Shown here piece after piece: positions 23,943-32,373 of a stretch of 50,429 bases of DNA. The position numbers and the translations under genes were made by a program. This stretch comes from JAANXG01 sp049583715. GTDB taxonomy: Bacteria > Pseudomonadota > Gammaproteobacteria > Arenicellales > JAANXG01. The DNA lies in assembly GCA_049583715.1 (NCBI GenBank), contig JBAUWJ010000235.1, positions 1-50,429 of the forward strand, read 5' to 3'. Position 1 is the first letter of the stretch. The number at the start of each line of letters is the position of its first letter. Below the pieces are notes generated by a model. It made no database searches. It was not told the DNA's origin and saw only the letters and a list, made by a program, of their open reading frames with translations.

Positions 23943-24893
23943 TCAGGTTCGTTGCCTGCGGTTCAACCATACATCAATGCCCTGGGCGTTCAGCTTCACG
24001 TCCATCGCGAGATGCATTCGAATCTTGTCGTCGGCAATGGTCGAGCCGTGGGCTTTCACCTCGTTGAACAGATACTTGGCGAGCCTGTCGATCAAGGCTG
24101 ATTCACGGTCTGCTTCGTTCTCGAGCTTCAGGGCGATCTCGACGAAGCGGTCGACGTGCTCGTGCAGCGCCTCGAACACCTTCGAGCTGAGCTCGATGCG
24201 GCCGAAATGGGCGAGGTAGCCGTAGCGCAGATCGAGGGCCGCGATGCGCTCCAGGGATCGATGAAACGGCTCCGGCTCGAACTGAACCGGGGTCGTGGAC
24301 GGGAATACGAACGGACCTTTGTCGCTGTCGAATACCCGGTAGGAAATACCCAGCATGTCTCCGGAGAACACGCTGCGGCGCCCGCGATCAATGACGCAGA
24401 AATGGTGGCGTGCATGCCCCGGCGTGTCGATGAACAACAGCGTTCGTCCCTGGAAGTCGATCTCGGCGTTGTCCTCGGCGACGATGATGCGTTCCTCCGG
24501 CACCGGAACCACCTCGCCGTACAGCTGCCTCGCCCGAGCCTCCCCATAGACGCCTATGGTGCCCTGCCACAGCCGTGACGGATCGATCATGTGCCGCGCT
24601 CCGCGCGGGTGGACGATCAGTCTCGCGTTGGGAAAATCGCGCATCATCGCGCCCGCCCCCCCGGCGTGATCCAGGTGCACGTGGGTCGGTATCACATACT
24701 GAACGTCCTCGCAGGACAGACCTTTTTCCTTGAGAACGCTCTTCGCTCCCGGCAGCGACAGCGTCGTTCCCGTATCCAGAAACGCTGCGCGCCCGTTCTC
24801 GATCATCAGATGAAACCCGGCGACTCCGGCCTGGACGTAGTCGGCGTCGATTGTGAGGGTGTTGTCCTGATAGTCGATGTAATTCGTGGGCAT
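23943..24893 (-). CDS. Metallo-beta-lactamase-fold hydrolase
   Basis: 316 residues. The zinc-binding motif THVHLDHAGG is at 70-79, with further ligands expected from the VHPRGARHM region, FIDTPGHARHHFCVID and GYLAHFGRIEL. The first ~35 residues form the opening beta strands of the fold (GVAGFHLMIENGRAAFLDTGTT). The C-terminal ~100 residues are helical, as in a broad set of hydrolases whose substrates include thioesters, lactones and phosphodiesters. No signal peptide. A 142-bp gap separates it from the amidohydrolase-like gene upstream. Substrate unknown. Confidence 0.88.
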   Translation of the reverse strand: MPTNYIDYQDNTLTIDADYVQAGVAGFHLMIENGRAAFLDTGTTLSLPGAKSVLKEKGLSCEDVQYVIPTHVHLDHAGGAGAMMRDFPNARLIVHPRGARHMIDPSRLWQGTIGVYGEARARQLYGEVVPVPEERIIVAEDNAEIDFQGRTLLFIDTPGHARHHFCVIDRGRRSVFSGDMLGISYRVFDSDKGPFVFPSTTPVQFEPEPFHRSLERIAALDLRYGYLAHFGRIELSSKVFEALHEHVDRFVEIALKLENEADRESALIDRLAKYLFNEVKAHGSTIADDKIRMHLAMDVKLNAQGIDVWLNRRQRT

Positions 24894-25035
24894 CAGTCGG
24901 GACGCCGGAGTGGACTGGAAGGCATGGAAGGAATCAAATGCGCATCAACTGCTGTCGGCGCCTGGAGCGAGTCGGGCTGGTGAGGGATTTCATCGTGGAC
25001 GGTGGCGCTATTAGAAAGGCGCGGCCCCGCCGGTG

Positions 25036-26136
25036 TCAATAGAGCCGCGGAGCCGGGGTTGGTCGGGAGGCGAGCAGCTTGACCGAACGTCGAAACACCG
25101 GGCCCGGAACACCGAGAGCCATCTTCAGGGCCACGTCCCTGTCCCATTCGTTCCCGATGTTCTGAATCGTCTTGGCATGAGGCAGGTCGACGTCCGGCCA
25201 CTGGTAGAACGGCGAGACCAGGGGGAAGAACTGCAGCGGCCAGTCGGACCCGTAGAGCATCCTGTCACGGGCCCCCGGGAACGCGAGGGCGTCCGTCAGA
25301 TAGCCGACGTTGTTGATGCGCGTGAGCCCCGAGATGTCCATATACAGACGCGGGTTCTTCTTCAGCATCGCCAACAACAGCTTGTATCCTGATTGGCCGT
25401 CGTACTCGGCCGTCGCGGATATGTGTGTCGCGATGACCGTGACGCCCTCCCTGAGAGGCAGAGCCAGCTTGCGCGGGTCGCCGAAGGCGTCGTTCGCGTG
25501 GCCGAAGGCGTCGTCGCCTCCGATGCGTACCAACAAAGGCAGCCCCAGGTCGGCCAGGGCCCGGTAGTACTGCACATAATGCAGGTCGGAAGGATCGATA
25601 TGCATTGCAGCGGGCAGCCAGCTCACGAGCACGGCGCCGTCGCGCTTGGCCTGAGCCAGCCTCTCGTGCCAATCGGCCCGGTCGGGGTGAATGCTGGCGC
25701 CGTATTCGAGATGCGGATACTTCCGGGCCATCTGCGCGACGAATGCATCGGGCACATACATGCGTGTCTGTGAGCGGTCAATCCTGCCGTCGCGGACAAC
25801 GCCGTCCCGCGCCGATATCACCGCGGCGCGCACGTATCTGGAGCGCGCAATCGACGCGTTCATGCGACGGGCGACGAGCTCGTCGCCGTAATCCCGAAGC
25901 TCCTGCCTGCTGACGTCGAAAGCTCGCAGATAAAAGCCGAACTTGTAGCTGTCGAGCAGCTCCTGCGGCACGTAGCAGCCGCTGCCGCCGGAGCCTATGC
26001 AGGTGAAATCGGCTCGAATGTCCAGGAACCGGTCCTGCGGCGGGGGGAGACCGAGATCGACCTGGGGCGTCAGCAGGTAGATGCCCGCAAGCAGCGCCAG
26101 CACTACGAATGGTGCGAGCAGTATGGCCCGGATCAC
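25036..26136 (-). CDS. Membrane-anchored amidohydrolase-2-like protein with altered metal site
   Basis: 366 residues from a GTG at 26136. An N-terminal helix (AILLAPFVVLALLAGIYLL) anchors the protein with the domain outside the cytoplasm. The rest follows the TIM-barrel amidohydrolase_2 family: GSGCYVPQELLDSYKFGFYLRAF, YGASIHPDRADW, VRIGGDDAFG, VIATHISATAEYD and MLYGSDWPLQFF. The strand-1 position that normally reads DXHXH is here D-I-R-A-D, so both metal-binding His are replaced. The strand-5 His (THIS) and strand-8 Asp (GSDWP) remain. It may use a different metal arrangement or have lost hydrolase activity. Confidence 0.82.
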   Translation of the reverse strand: MIRAILLAPFVVLALLAGIYLLTPQVDLGLPPPQDRFLDIRADFTCIGSGGSGCYVPQELLDSYKFGFYLRAFDVSRQELRDYGDELVARRMNASIARSRYVRAAVISARDGVVRDGRIDRSQTRMYVPDAFVAQMARKYPHLEYGASIHPDRADWHERLAQAKRDGAVLVSWLPAAMHIDPSDLHYVQYYRALADLGLPLLVRIGGDDAFGHANDAFGDPRKLALPLREGVTVIATHISATAEYDGQSGYKLLLAMLKKNPRLYMDISGLTRINNVGYLTDALAFPGARDRMLYGSDWPLQFFPLVSPFYQWPDVDLPHAKTIQNIGNEWDRDVALKMALGVPGPVFRRSVKLLASRPTPAPRLY

Positions 26137-26290
26137 GGATGGTCCTTTCGATTACTCTTCGCTGGATGCACGGGGTTCACTTCCGGCGAGTGCCGGCTGT
26201 CTTCGCGGCGACATCGGCCCCCACCGACGCAGACATAGGTTACCACCGCTGCGCCGGTGGCCCAAACGCCCTTCAGTCGGGCGGTGTCAT

Positions 26291-28675
26291 TCAACAGAAC
26301 AGCTCTCCCTGCCCGCCGAGCATGCGGTCGAAGTCCAGCCCGACGAATGGGAGTACGGCGTCGGCTACCGGCTTGATCTGTCGCTCGATATAGTGTTCGT
26401 AGTCGAGCGGCGAGGAGAGTTTCTCCACGGGCTGCGGCCCCGCCAGGGTCATGCAATAGCGCACCTCAGACGCGGGTTTGTCGAGCTGTCGAGCGGCCCT
26501 CACGTGAGGCGGCACGTTCCTGCTGTAGGCGCCGAGTGGTCGGCGCAGGCGCTTTCGGTAGACCAGTTGTGAACGCCCTTTCTCGGACCGGACGAGGCCC
26601 ACGTAGCGGTGTATTACCGCCTCAGGGTCCTCCCCCTGCATGACGGCGTACAGCAGCTCGCGTTGAAAGGATCGCGCGAGCTCCGTCCAGTCCGAGCGTA
26701 CTGCTTCGAGTCCCTTGATCACCAGGGACTCCCGGCTCGTTCCCGTCATACCTGCGTAGCGCTTCTTGCTGCCGGTCTCCCGGCCCCGGGTCCTGGGCAT
26801 GAAGAACTTGCGGAACAAGGTCTCCAGCTCGAGCTCGAGGTAGCTGTGAAGTCGGTACCGGTTCTCGATCTCCCTTTGCCACTGCAGATTCAGACCGGCG
26901 ACGACGTCGAGGGCCTGCTCTTCGAGCGGTTTGTCCTTGTCGAGGAGGACGAACAGGGAGTCGGTGTCTCCGTAGATGACCTTATAGCCGCGGTCTTCGA
27001 TCCATTGCTTCGAGGTCCGGATGATCTCGTGACCCCGGCGCGTGATGCTGCTCGCGAGCTGTGGATGATAGAAGCGGCAGCGATCCGTGCCGAGCACTCC
27101 GTAGAATGAGTTCATCAGGATCTTGATCGCCTGGGACAAGGGCTGATCGCCGCGGCGCCTGGCCTCGTCCCGCCTTCGCCACAGTTCTTCGATGATACCG
27201 GGAAGGAGGCTGTCGTCCCGGGAGAACCGGGCGCCGATGAAGCCGGGAATGGGGTCCTCACCAGGCTGCGCACGACCCAGGGGATCGATGTGAAAGGTTC
27301 GAATGATGCTCGGGTACAGGCTCTTGAAGTCCAGCACCGCCACGTTTTCGTGGATACCCGGCACGGAGTCGAGGACGTATCCGCCGGGGCTGGCCTCGGG
27401 CGCCGGCGCACCGGCCACGCTGGGCCCCACCCAGCCCTTGCGGTGCAGGCGCGGCAGGTAGAGGTAGTCGAACGCGGCCACCGAGCCCCCCTGGCGACCC
27501 ATGGCAAGACCGGTCAACCTGGTTCGTTCCACCACGAATTCGAGCAGGCGGGTGCGCTCGAATATGTCCAGCACCAGGCGACAGTCCTCGAGGTTGTAGC
27601 GGGCGAGGGCGAGCTTGTCCTCGTTGAACAAACGGGTGATTTCCGACGCCCTGTCCCGGTCGGGCTCTATTGCCTTTCCGCGACCCAGCAGCTCCCGGGC
27701 CACGGCATCCAGGGCGTAGCTTTCGAAGGCCCAAAAGGCCGAGCGCAGGCATTCGATGCCGTCGAGCACCACCCGCCCCGGAACGCGGGCGAGCGCATTA
27801 CCGGAGGTACCGGATCTTTGAATTACGCGGGCGAGCCCCCGGTCGCGTCCGAGCTCGAAGGGAACCTTCAGCGCCTTGCAGCGGCGCACGAGCACGGCAA
27901 GGTCGAAGTTCACGACGTTCCATCCGATCAGCACGTCGGGATCCAGAGCGTGCATGTCTGCGAGGAAGCGGAGAAGGAGCTGGCGCTCGTCCTCACACCA
28001 GCACAGCTCCATTTCTGCATCGATGGCTGCGCCGGCGATATCCCGGGCGGCACCGCGAAGCAGTACCCGCCGGGTTGCGCCGCAGATGAAAGCGATCGAG
28101 TAGAGCTGCCCGATGTCCTCGGAAGTCTCGATGTCGATGGAGCAGACCGCGAGGTCCGGACGATATTCATCATGACTGAGCCTGGGATTCAGCAGCAGGC
28201 GAAATCCGTCCCGGGTCTCGATGTCTCCGGCGGCCGAGAACGCCCCGCGGATGAAGCGTTCCATCAGGAAGCGTTCGGCGGGAGGGACATCCGCCTCCAG
28301 ACAATCGACCCCCTCGGCCAGCCACGCATCACGGGCGTGCTCCAGGTCGCGCTGGGTAGCGAAGTACACGGCCTGGACCGGCTCGCCGTCCATCGCCCTG
28401 AGTGTGGCATCACCGATGTGCGCCCTGCGTGGGAGGTTCTTCCGGGCCTGTTTCAGGCCTGAGCGGCGCAGAAACAGGACCGGCTCGATATTCTCGACGA
28501 CGATTTTCGCGGAACCCTCGTCGGTCGCGGCCCACAGGGTCAATCGGGTCCCGCCGCCCTCGTCCCGCCACTCGCGCGAGAGTATGTAGCCGCGCAGCTT
28601 CCGAACCGGGTCGACCGGCACCGGGCGGGTCACCGGACGCAAAGGCCGTCCGTAGCCCGATCCGCGACCGGGCAA
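26291..28675 (-). CDS. polB: DNA polymerase II (family B)
   Basis: Family B polymerase for replication restart and lesion bypass, up to 794 residues from a TTG at 28675. GTG codons at 28633 and 28621 would give lengths closer to the E. coli enzyme (783). The exonuclease domain shows VCSIDIETSEDIGQLYSI near 180 and IGWNVVNFDLAVL. Polymerase motifs are DFKSLYPSIIRTF near 449 and VIYGDTDSLFVLL near 567. KRYAGMTGTSRESLVIKGLE and LVYRKRLRRPLGAYSRNVPPHVRAARQLD are diagnostic for PolB. I saw no LexA-type box immediately upstream, so SOS control is not supported by this sequence. Confidence 0.95.
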   Translation of the reverse strand: MPGRGSGYGRPLRPVTRPVPVDPVRKLRGYILSREWRDEGGGTRLTLWAATDEGSAKIVVENIEPVLFLRRSGLKQARKNLPRRAHIGDATLRAMDGEPVQAVYFATQRDLEHARDAWLAEGVDCLEADVPPAERFLMERFIRGAFSAAGDIETRDGFRLLLNPRLSHDEYRPDLAVCSIDIETSEDIGQLYSIAFICGATRRVLLRGAARDIAGAAIDAEMELCWCEDERQLLLRFLADMHALDPDVLIGWNVVNFDLAVLVRRCKALKVPFELGRDRGLARVIQRSGTSGNALARVPGRVVLDGIECLRSAFWAFESYALDAVARELLGRGKAIEPDRDRASEITRLFNEDKLALARYNLEDCRLVLDIFERTRLLEFVVERTRLTGLAMGRQGGSVAAFDYLYLPRLHRKGWVGPSVAGAPAPEASPGGYVLDSVPGIHENVAVLDFKSLYPSIIRTFHIDPLGRAQPGEDPIPGFIGARFSRDDSLLPGIIEELWRRRDEARRRGDQPLSQAIKILMNSFYGVLGTDRCRFYHPQLASSITRRGHEIIRTSKQWIEDRGYKVIYGDTDSLFVLLDKDKPLEEQALDVVAGLNLQWQREIENRYRLHSYLELELETLFRKFFMPRTRGRETGSKKRYAGMTGTSRESLVIKGLEAVRSDWTELARSFQRELLYAVMQGEDPEAVIHRYVGLVRSEKGRSQLVYRKRLRRPLGAYSRNVPPHVRAARQLDKPASEVRYCMTLAGPQPVEKLSSPLDYEHYIERQIKPVADAVLPFVGLDFDRMLGGQGELFC

Positions 28676-28786
28676 CCTGTGGATACCTCGGTGATGGCGT
28701 CGTTCATGGTCCGGGGGCTGGCCTTCGCTGCGGCCCGGGATTTCCGGATGGCGGTTGCGAAACGGAGAGCGGCGCGGTACCCCGGC

Positions 28787-29632
28787 TCAGGCCCGGACCT
28801 TCGGAAGGATCTCCCCGAGCAGGCTGGGCAGAGTCTTGAAGCCGGTGTAGTGCAGGGTGTAGGCGGGCACGTCACGGACTATCCGGCTGACCTGGTCGAA
28901 GCCATGATTGGCGATGTTGCGGCCGTTCACCAGGCACTCCACCAGCTTGAGCCCCGCCTGGGCCTTCGACAGAGGCTCCAGTCGATGGTCCTCCTCCGAG
29001 ACGAGGTGCGGAAACACGATGACGCTGATTTCGGGCCTCAGCCTCTTGTAGACTGGATTGATCAGGCGGTGGGGAACGATGGACAGGCGCTTGTTTTTCA
29101 GTATCGATCTTTCCGTATCCTTGATGTCGAACTCGTTTTCCAGGATCTCGCAGCCGTTCTTCTTCAGGTTGATGGGCCGCGTGAAACCCTCGATCGTCCT
29201 GGTGTCGAGCGGAACGTGCACCAGCTCGTCGGTGAGGTAGGTGAAGCCGCGCGTCGCCAGCCAGACCGCGAGGGTGCTCTTGCCCGCGCCGCTCTTGCCT
29301 GGAATCAGGACGCCGGTGTCGCCGGTACAAACGGCGGCCGCGTGGAAAGCCAGGCCGCTGTCGTCCTTGTCCACCAGGGCATACAGGGTCTTCTCGACCA
29401 GCGTCCTGGCGAGGGTGGTCCGGCAGTCCCCGGAGTAGAGGCTGCTTCCGTCCTGCTCCAACGTGGTGTCGTTGGTATCCTCCGCCTGGGAGAGCCGGAG
29501 GCGGCTGAGAGGCTCAGGCATCTCGTGGTTGTCCAGATCGCCGAAGAGGTAGTCGAGCAGCGCGCCATGGGCGTCCTCCTCGTAGTTGATTGCTACCGAG
29601 TTCTCGGCGAATGAGACGTAATGGGTTCTCAT
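28787..29632 (-). CDS. HprK-related kinase of an HPr-rel-A-type cassette
   Basis: 281 residues from ATG 29632, overlapping the PqqD-like gene's stop by 4 bp. The first ~90 residues are not conserved with HPr kinase. Then come LAFHAAAVCTGDTGVLIPG and a Walker A GKSGAGKST at 112-120, followed by TYLTDELVHVPLD near 131-143, the equivalent of the acidic Walker B of HPr kinase/phosphorylase. The capture-loop and C-terminal HprK signature are weak. Such HprK-like kinases occur in paeninodin-type lasso-peptide clusters, where one phosphorylates a peptide Ser, and in cassettes with a PqqD-like protein and a nucleotidyltransferase, as here. The substrate is unknown. Confidence 0.85.
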   Translation of the reverse strand: MRTHYVSFAENSVAINYEEDAHGALLDYLFGDLDNHEMPEPLSRLRLSQAEDTNDTTLEQDGSSLYSGDCRTTLARTLVEKTLYALVDKDDSGLAFHAAAVCTGDTGVLIPGKSGAGKSTLAVWLATRGFTYLTDELVHVPLDTRTIEGFTRPINLKKNGCEILENEFDIKDTERSILKNKRLSIVPHRLINPVYKRLRPEISVIVFPHLVSEEDHRLEPLSKAQAGLKLVECLVNGRNIANHGFDQVSRIVRDVPAYTLHYTGFKTLPSLLGEILPKVRA

Positions 29633-29907
29633 TGAGTGTTCTGAATTTCGACGGCGCCGTTGTCCGCGAGCTGCTTGAGCGTCGCTTCCACGTCGCTCTT
29701 GATGCTGCTCGACTCCGGGTAGTTCTCTTCGAGAAGAGAGATGATCTCGGACACGGAACGCTTGCTGTCGCAAAGCTGCCAGACCAGCGCGGCGGTTTCA
29801 TTCAGGTAAACCGCCTTGGTCTTGGCCGGGTGGTACAACAGCAGCTCATCATCGATTTCTTCCAGGTTGAACTCGGTGTTGGGATGCGGAATGGCCTGTG
29901 AATTCAT
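29629..29907 (-). CDS. PqqD-like peptide-chaperone (RRE) protein
   Basis: 92 residues. PqqD-fold features: DDELLLYHPAKTKAVYLNETAALVWQLCD, then SVSEIISLLEENYP and SDVEATLKQLADNGAVEI, i.e. a beta-hairpin followed by a winged-helix-like segment. In RiPP pathways such domains (RiPP recognition elements) bind precursor leader peptides. No precursor-like ORF or radical SAM gene is adjacent. It lies 60 bp downstream of the nucleotidyltransferase gene and overlaps the kinase gene by 4 bp, so all three are probably one transcript. Confidence 0.88.
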   Translation of the reverse strand: MNSQAIPHPNTEFNLEEIDDELLLYHPAKTKAVYLNETAALVWQLCDSKRSVSEIISLLEENYPESSSIKSDVEATLKQLADNGAVEIQNTQ

Positions 29908-29967
29908 GGCTGTCTTCCAATGTGGGACCTCAGCGAAATATACCTGACGTGCGGCCCAAACAGAAGC

Positions 29968-31080
29968 TCACCGGACCGCTTTTCCCGTCCGCCGCCAGAG
30001 CCAGAACAGGACGCGCACCGGGTGCCGCAGGGTCTTGGTGTAGGCCAGCGAACGGCCCGGGGGGACGTTGTAGAACGCCCGCAGCCACCAGTCCGAAGGA
30101 TTGAGCAACTTGGCGGCACGATGCTTCTCGCGCCGCAGGCGGGACAGGGGAATCATTCCTACCCCCACGCCCCGAGGAGGAGCTCGCACGGGCTCCGGGA
30201 CATGTCGGGAAAGGGCCGGAGGCCAGGGCACCAGGTAGCCCAGGAGCTGGATCATGGTGACGACTTCCGGGAAATCCCGCTTCACGCGCGTCCACTCGAT
30301 GGCGTCGCCGTAGTGCGACGCGTAGAGAAGTATGTCCAGGACCGAGCCGAGCTTGGTGGTCTGCCTCGGCTCCAGCGCGTGCCGGCAGAGGTGGCGGAGC
30401 ATGTCGATATGGCCCAGGGCCCGAACCGGGACGCCGTCGACGGCGAACTCCTGCGCCGGGTCGCTGAGCGTATCCAGACGGATCGATCCGATGTTGTCGC
30501 GGGTCAGGGCATCGTGGTGGACCTCTATGCTGATGGTCAGGCCGTCAATGGTCCGCGATACCGTCGGCAGGTGGTGGTGATCGGACAGCAGGCCGCTGTC
30601 GAGACCGCCGCGGTATCCGAGCTCCGAGAGGAGCCGGGACGCCGCGTCCAGATGCTTCGGGGCGACCAGCAGATCGATGTCGCTCATGGGGCGCAGCCCG
30701 GGCGGGTCGTAAATGAGGTGAGCCAGGGCCGCCCCTTTGAGGACCAACACGTCGATATCGTGGCGCGAGAGCTCCTGCAGTATCTCGAGCAATGCGCGGG
30801 TCCGGATCCTGGCGGCGGTGGTATGCCGGAACGTCAAGGCCTTCAGCGCCTTGTCGGCCGCGTCCGGTATCTCGGCGCCGGCATCCATGATCTGCCGGTA
30901 TAGATAGGGCGCCATACCGTGCAGCTCCGCTTGACGGATGGTGTCGCGCCAGTCGCGCTGAGATTTACAATCCCTGCGTATCGCTTCCCGTACGCTCTCG
31001 TCCGGCTCGACGCAGGCGGCCTTGCGCAACAGTAACTCTGTCGATGGGTCCGGAGTCATCTCGGTTGTGGCGAATCGCAT
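29968..31080 (-). CDS. Nucleotidyltransferase-fold protein of the HPr-rel-A-type cassette
   Basis: 370 residues matching the uncharacterised nucleotidyltransferase family (NTP_transf_5 type). The core motif is VLVLKGAALAHLIYD (112-125) followed by GLRPMSDIDLLV with the DXD metal pair at D134/D136. A third acidic position is likely in SIEVHHD. The N-terminal ~110 residues are helical; the C-terminus is basic and ends in RVLFWLWRRTGKAVR, possibly membrane-associating. It is the first gene of a minus-strand unit with the PqqD-like and kinase genes. It may transfer a nucleotide or a sugar-phosphate-like group to an unknown acceptor. Confidence 0.86.
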   Translation of the reverse strand: MRFATTEMTPDPSTELLLRKAACVEPDESVREAIRRDCKSQRDWRDTIRQAELHGMAPYLYRQIMDAGAEIPDAADKALKALTFRHTTAARIRTRALLEILQELSRHDIDVLVLKGAALAHLIYDPPGLRPMSDIDLLVAPKHLDAASRLLSELGYRGGLDSGLLSDHHHLPTVSRTIDGLTISIEVHHDALTRDNIGSIRLDTLSDPAQEFAVDGVPVRALGHIDMLRHLCRHALEPRQTTKLGSVLDILLYASHYGDAIEWTRVKRDFPEVVTMIQLLGYLVPWPPALSRHVPEPVRAPPRGVGVGMIPLSRLRREKHRAAKLLNPSDWWLRAFYNVPPGRSLAYTKTLRHPVRVLFWLWRRTGKAVR

Positions 31081-31266
31081 GGGTCTTGTATATTCGAATA
31101 CCAGCCTGCCCGCGGATCAAGTGCGCACGCGGGTACCGGACAGTTGGATCCGCGATGAGCTCCCGCGCGGCAGCGGCCCCATTGAAGCACGGCTGCGCTG
31201 AATCGGTAAGGGCCGGCAGCCGCGCCCCGCGGCAGGTCGAGCCGATACCCGAGCCCGAGATACATT

Positions 31267-31698
31267 ATGACGGAAGAAACCTTTTCGGGACGCTGCCTGT
31301 GCGGCGACGTCCGATATACCGTTCATCAGGCGCCCCTGTGGGTGGGCCACTGTCATTGCCGGAGTTGCCGCCGCAACACCGGGTCGGCGGTGGCGACGTT
31401 CGTGGGCGTCCCGAGCGATTCGTTCGAGCTGACCCATGGTGTGCGCTCCTCCTACGAGTCGTCGCGGGGAGTGCGGCGAAGCTTCTGCGGGCGCTGTGGC
31501 ACGCCGCTGGCCTATGAGTCGGAGCGTTTCCCCGGCGAGTTGCACTTGTTTCTCGGCACCCTCGACGATCCAAACCGATTCAGGCCCGAGTTCCACGTGC
31601 ATTGTTCCGAGCGCATTCCGTGGTTCGAGGTCCGTGACACCCTGCCGCGCTATCCCGGTTCGACGATCGAGGCCGACCACGGGAGGACCGGTTCTTGA
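31267..31698 (+). CDS. GFA-family (glutathione-dependent formaldehyde-activating enzyme-like) zinc protein
   Basis: 143 residues. Zinc-binding Cys are in FSGRCLCGDVRYTV (two), VGHCHCRSCRRNTGSAVATF (three) and RSFCGRCGTPLAYES (two), the classic Mss4-like arrangement. Family members have been linked to formaldehyde-glutathione chemistry, but many have unknown substrates. Its stop overlaps the TTG start of the nitroreductase-like gene. It diverges from the nucleotidyltransferase gene across a 186-bp spacer. Confidence 0.9.
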   Translation: MTEETFSGRCLCGDVRYTVHQAPLWVGHCHCRSCRRNTGSAVATFVGVPSDSFELTHGVRSSYESSRGVRRSFCGRCGTPLAYESERFPGELHLFLGTLDDPNRFRPEFHVHCSERIPWFEVRDTLPRYPGSTIEADHGRTGS

Positions 31699-32309
31699 CC
31701 ACCCGCGTTCAGCTCCCGGCACCCAGCCGGTTGAGGGGCCTCGCCGGTCTCCTGATGACCCGCCGGTCGGTGCGGGAATACGACGGTAAAGCCGTGTCCC
31801 TTGTCGAGATGGCGCGCCTGTTGTGGTCCGGCCAGGGTGTCAGCCACAGCTCGGGGAAGCGTACGACGCCATCGCCGCACGGCCTGAATCCACTTTCCCT
31901 GTACCTCGTGGCCGGCGACGTGACGGGCCTGAACGCGGGCTTGTACCTCTACGAGTCGCGCTCTCACACGCTCGCAGTGGTGGGATACGGGGACCTGCGT
32001 ACGGATTTGTATCATGCCGCGCTGGAGGATCAGCCGTGGATCGAGTCCTGCGCGGCATTGATCGTCATCGCCGGCGACGTGGGGCGTGCAGAAAAGGAAT
32101 TCGCCGCCCAGCCGCCGGATGGCAGGCGAGGGCGGCGCTACACCTTCATCGAGGCCGGCGCGGCGGCGCAGGGTATTGCGCTGCGCGCGGTGGAGATGGA
32201 CCTCGGAACCGTGTTGGTCGGGGGCTTCGACGATGACGAGGTCAAGCAATGTCTGAAGCTGCGCGTGGAACCGCTGGTTATGATACCGGTGGGCCGCCTG
32301 CCGCAGTAG
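31695..32309 (+). CDS. SagB-like nitroreductase-family oxidoreductase
   Basis: 204 residues from a TTG at 31695, supported by GGGAGG eight bases upstream and by the overlap with the GFA stop. It is a flavin-dependent nitroreductase fold: LLMTRRSVREYDGKAVSLVEMARLLWSGQGV at the N-terminus, SPHGLNPLSLYLVAGDVTGLNAGLYLYES, and TFIEAGAAAQGIALRAVEMDLGTVLVGGFDDDEV. This pattern matches the SagB/ThcOx group, some members of which oxidise azolines in peptide natural products; others act elsewhere. No YcaO cyclodehydratase is present. It converges with the ACT-domain gene. Confidence 0.87.
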   Translation: MTTRVQLPAPSRLRGLAGLLMTRRSVREYDGKAVSLVEMARLLWSGQGVSHSSGKRTTPSPHGLNPLSLYLVAGDVTGLNAGLYLYESRSHTLAVVGYGDLRTDLYHAALEDQPWIESCAALIVIAGDVGRAEKEFAAQPPDGRRGRRYTFIEAGAAAQGIALRAVEMDLGTVLVGGFDDDEVKQCLKLRVEPLVMIPVGRLPQ

Positions 32310-32373
32310 GTCGCTGGATTCCGGGTCTGTCCGGGCAATCCACCGGAAACGCGTTGCGGCTACCCGGTCCCCG

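Noticed and set aside
28676..28786. Search for a LexA box upstream of polB
   Set aside because: No CTG-N10-CAG-type palindrome of good quality was seen in the 110-bp gap.
28787..31266. The PqqD/HprK genes considered as a lasso-peptide cluster
   Set aside because: No lasso cyclase (asparagine-synthetase-like), transglutaminase-like protease or precursor peptide is present, and the NTase is not a lasso gene.
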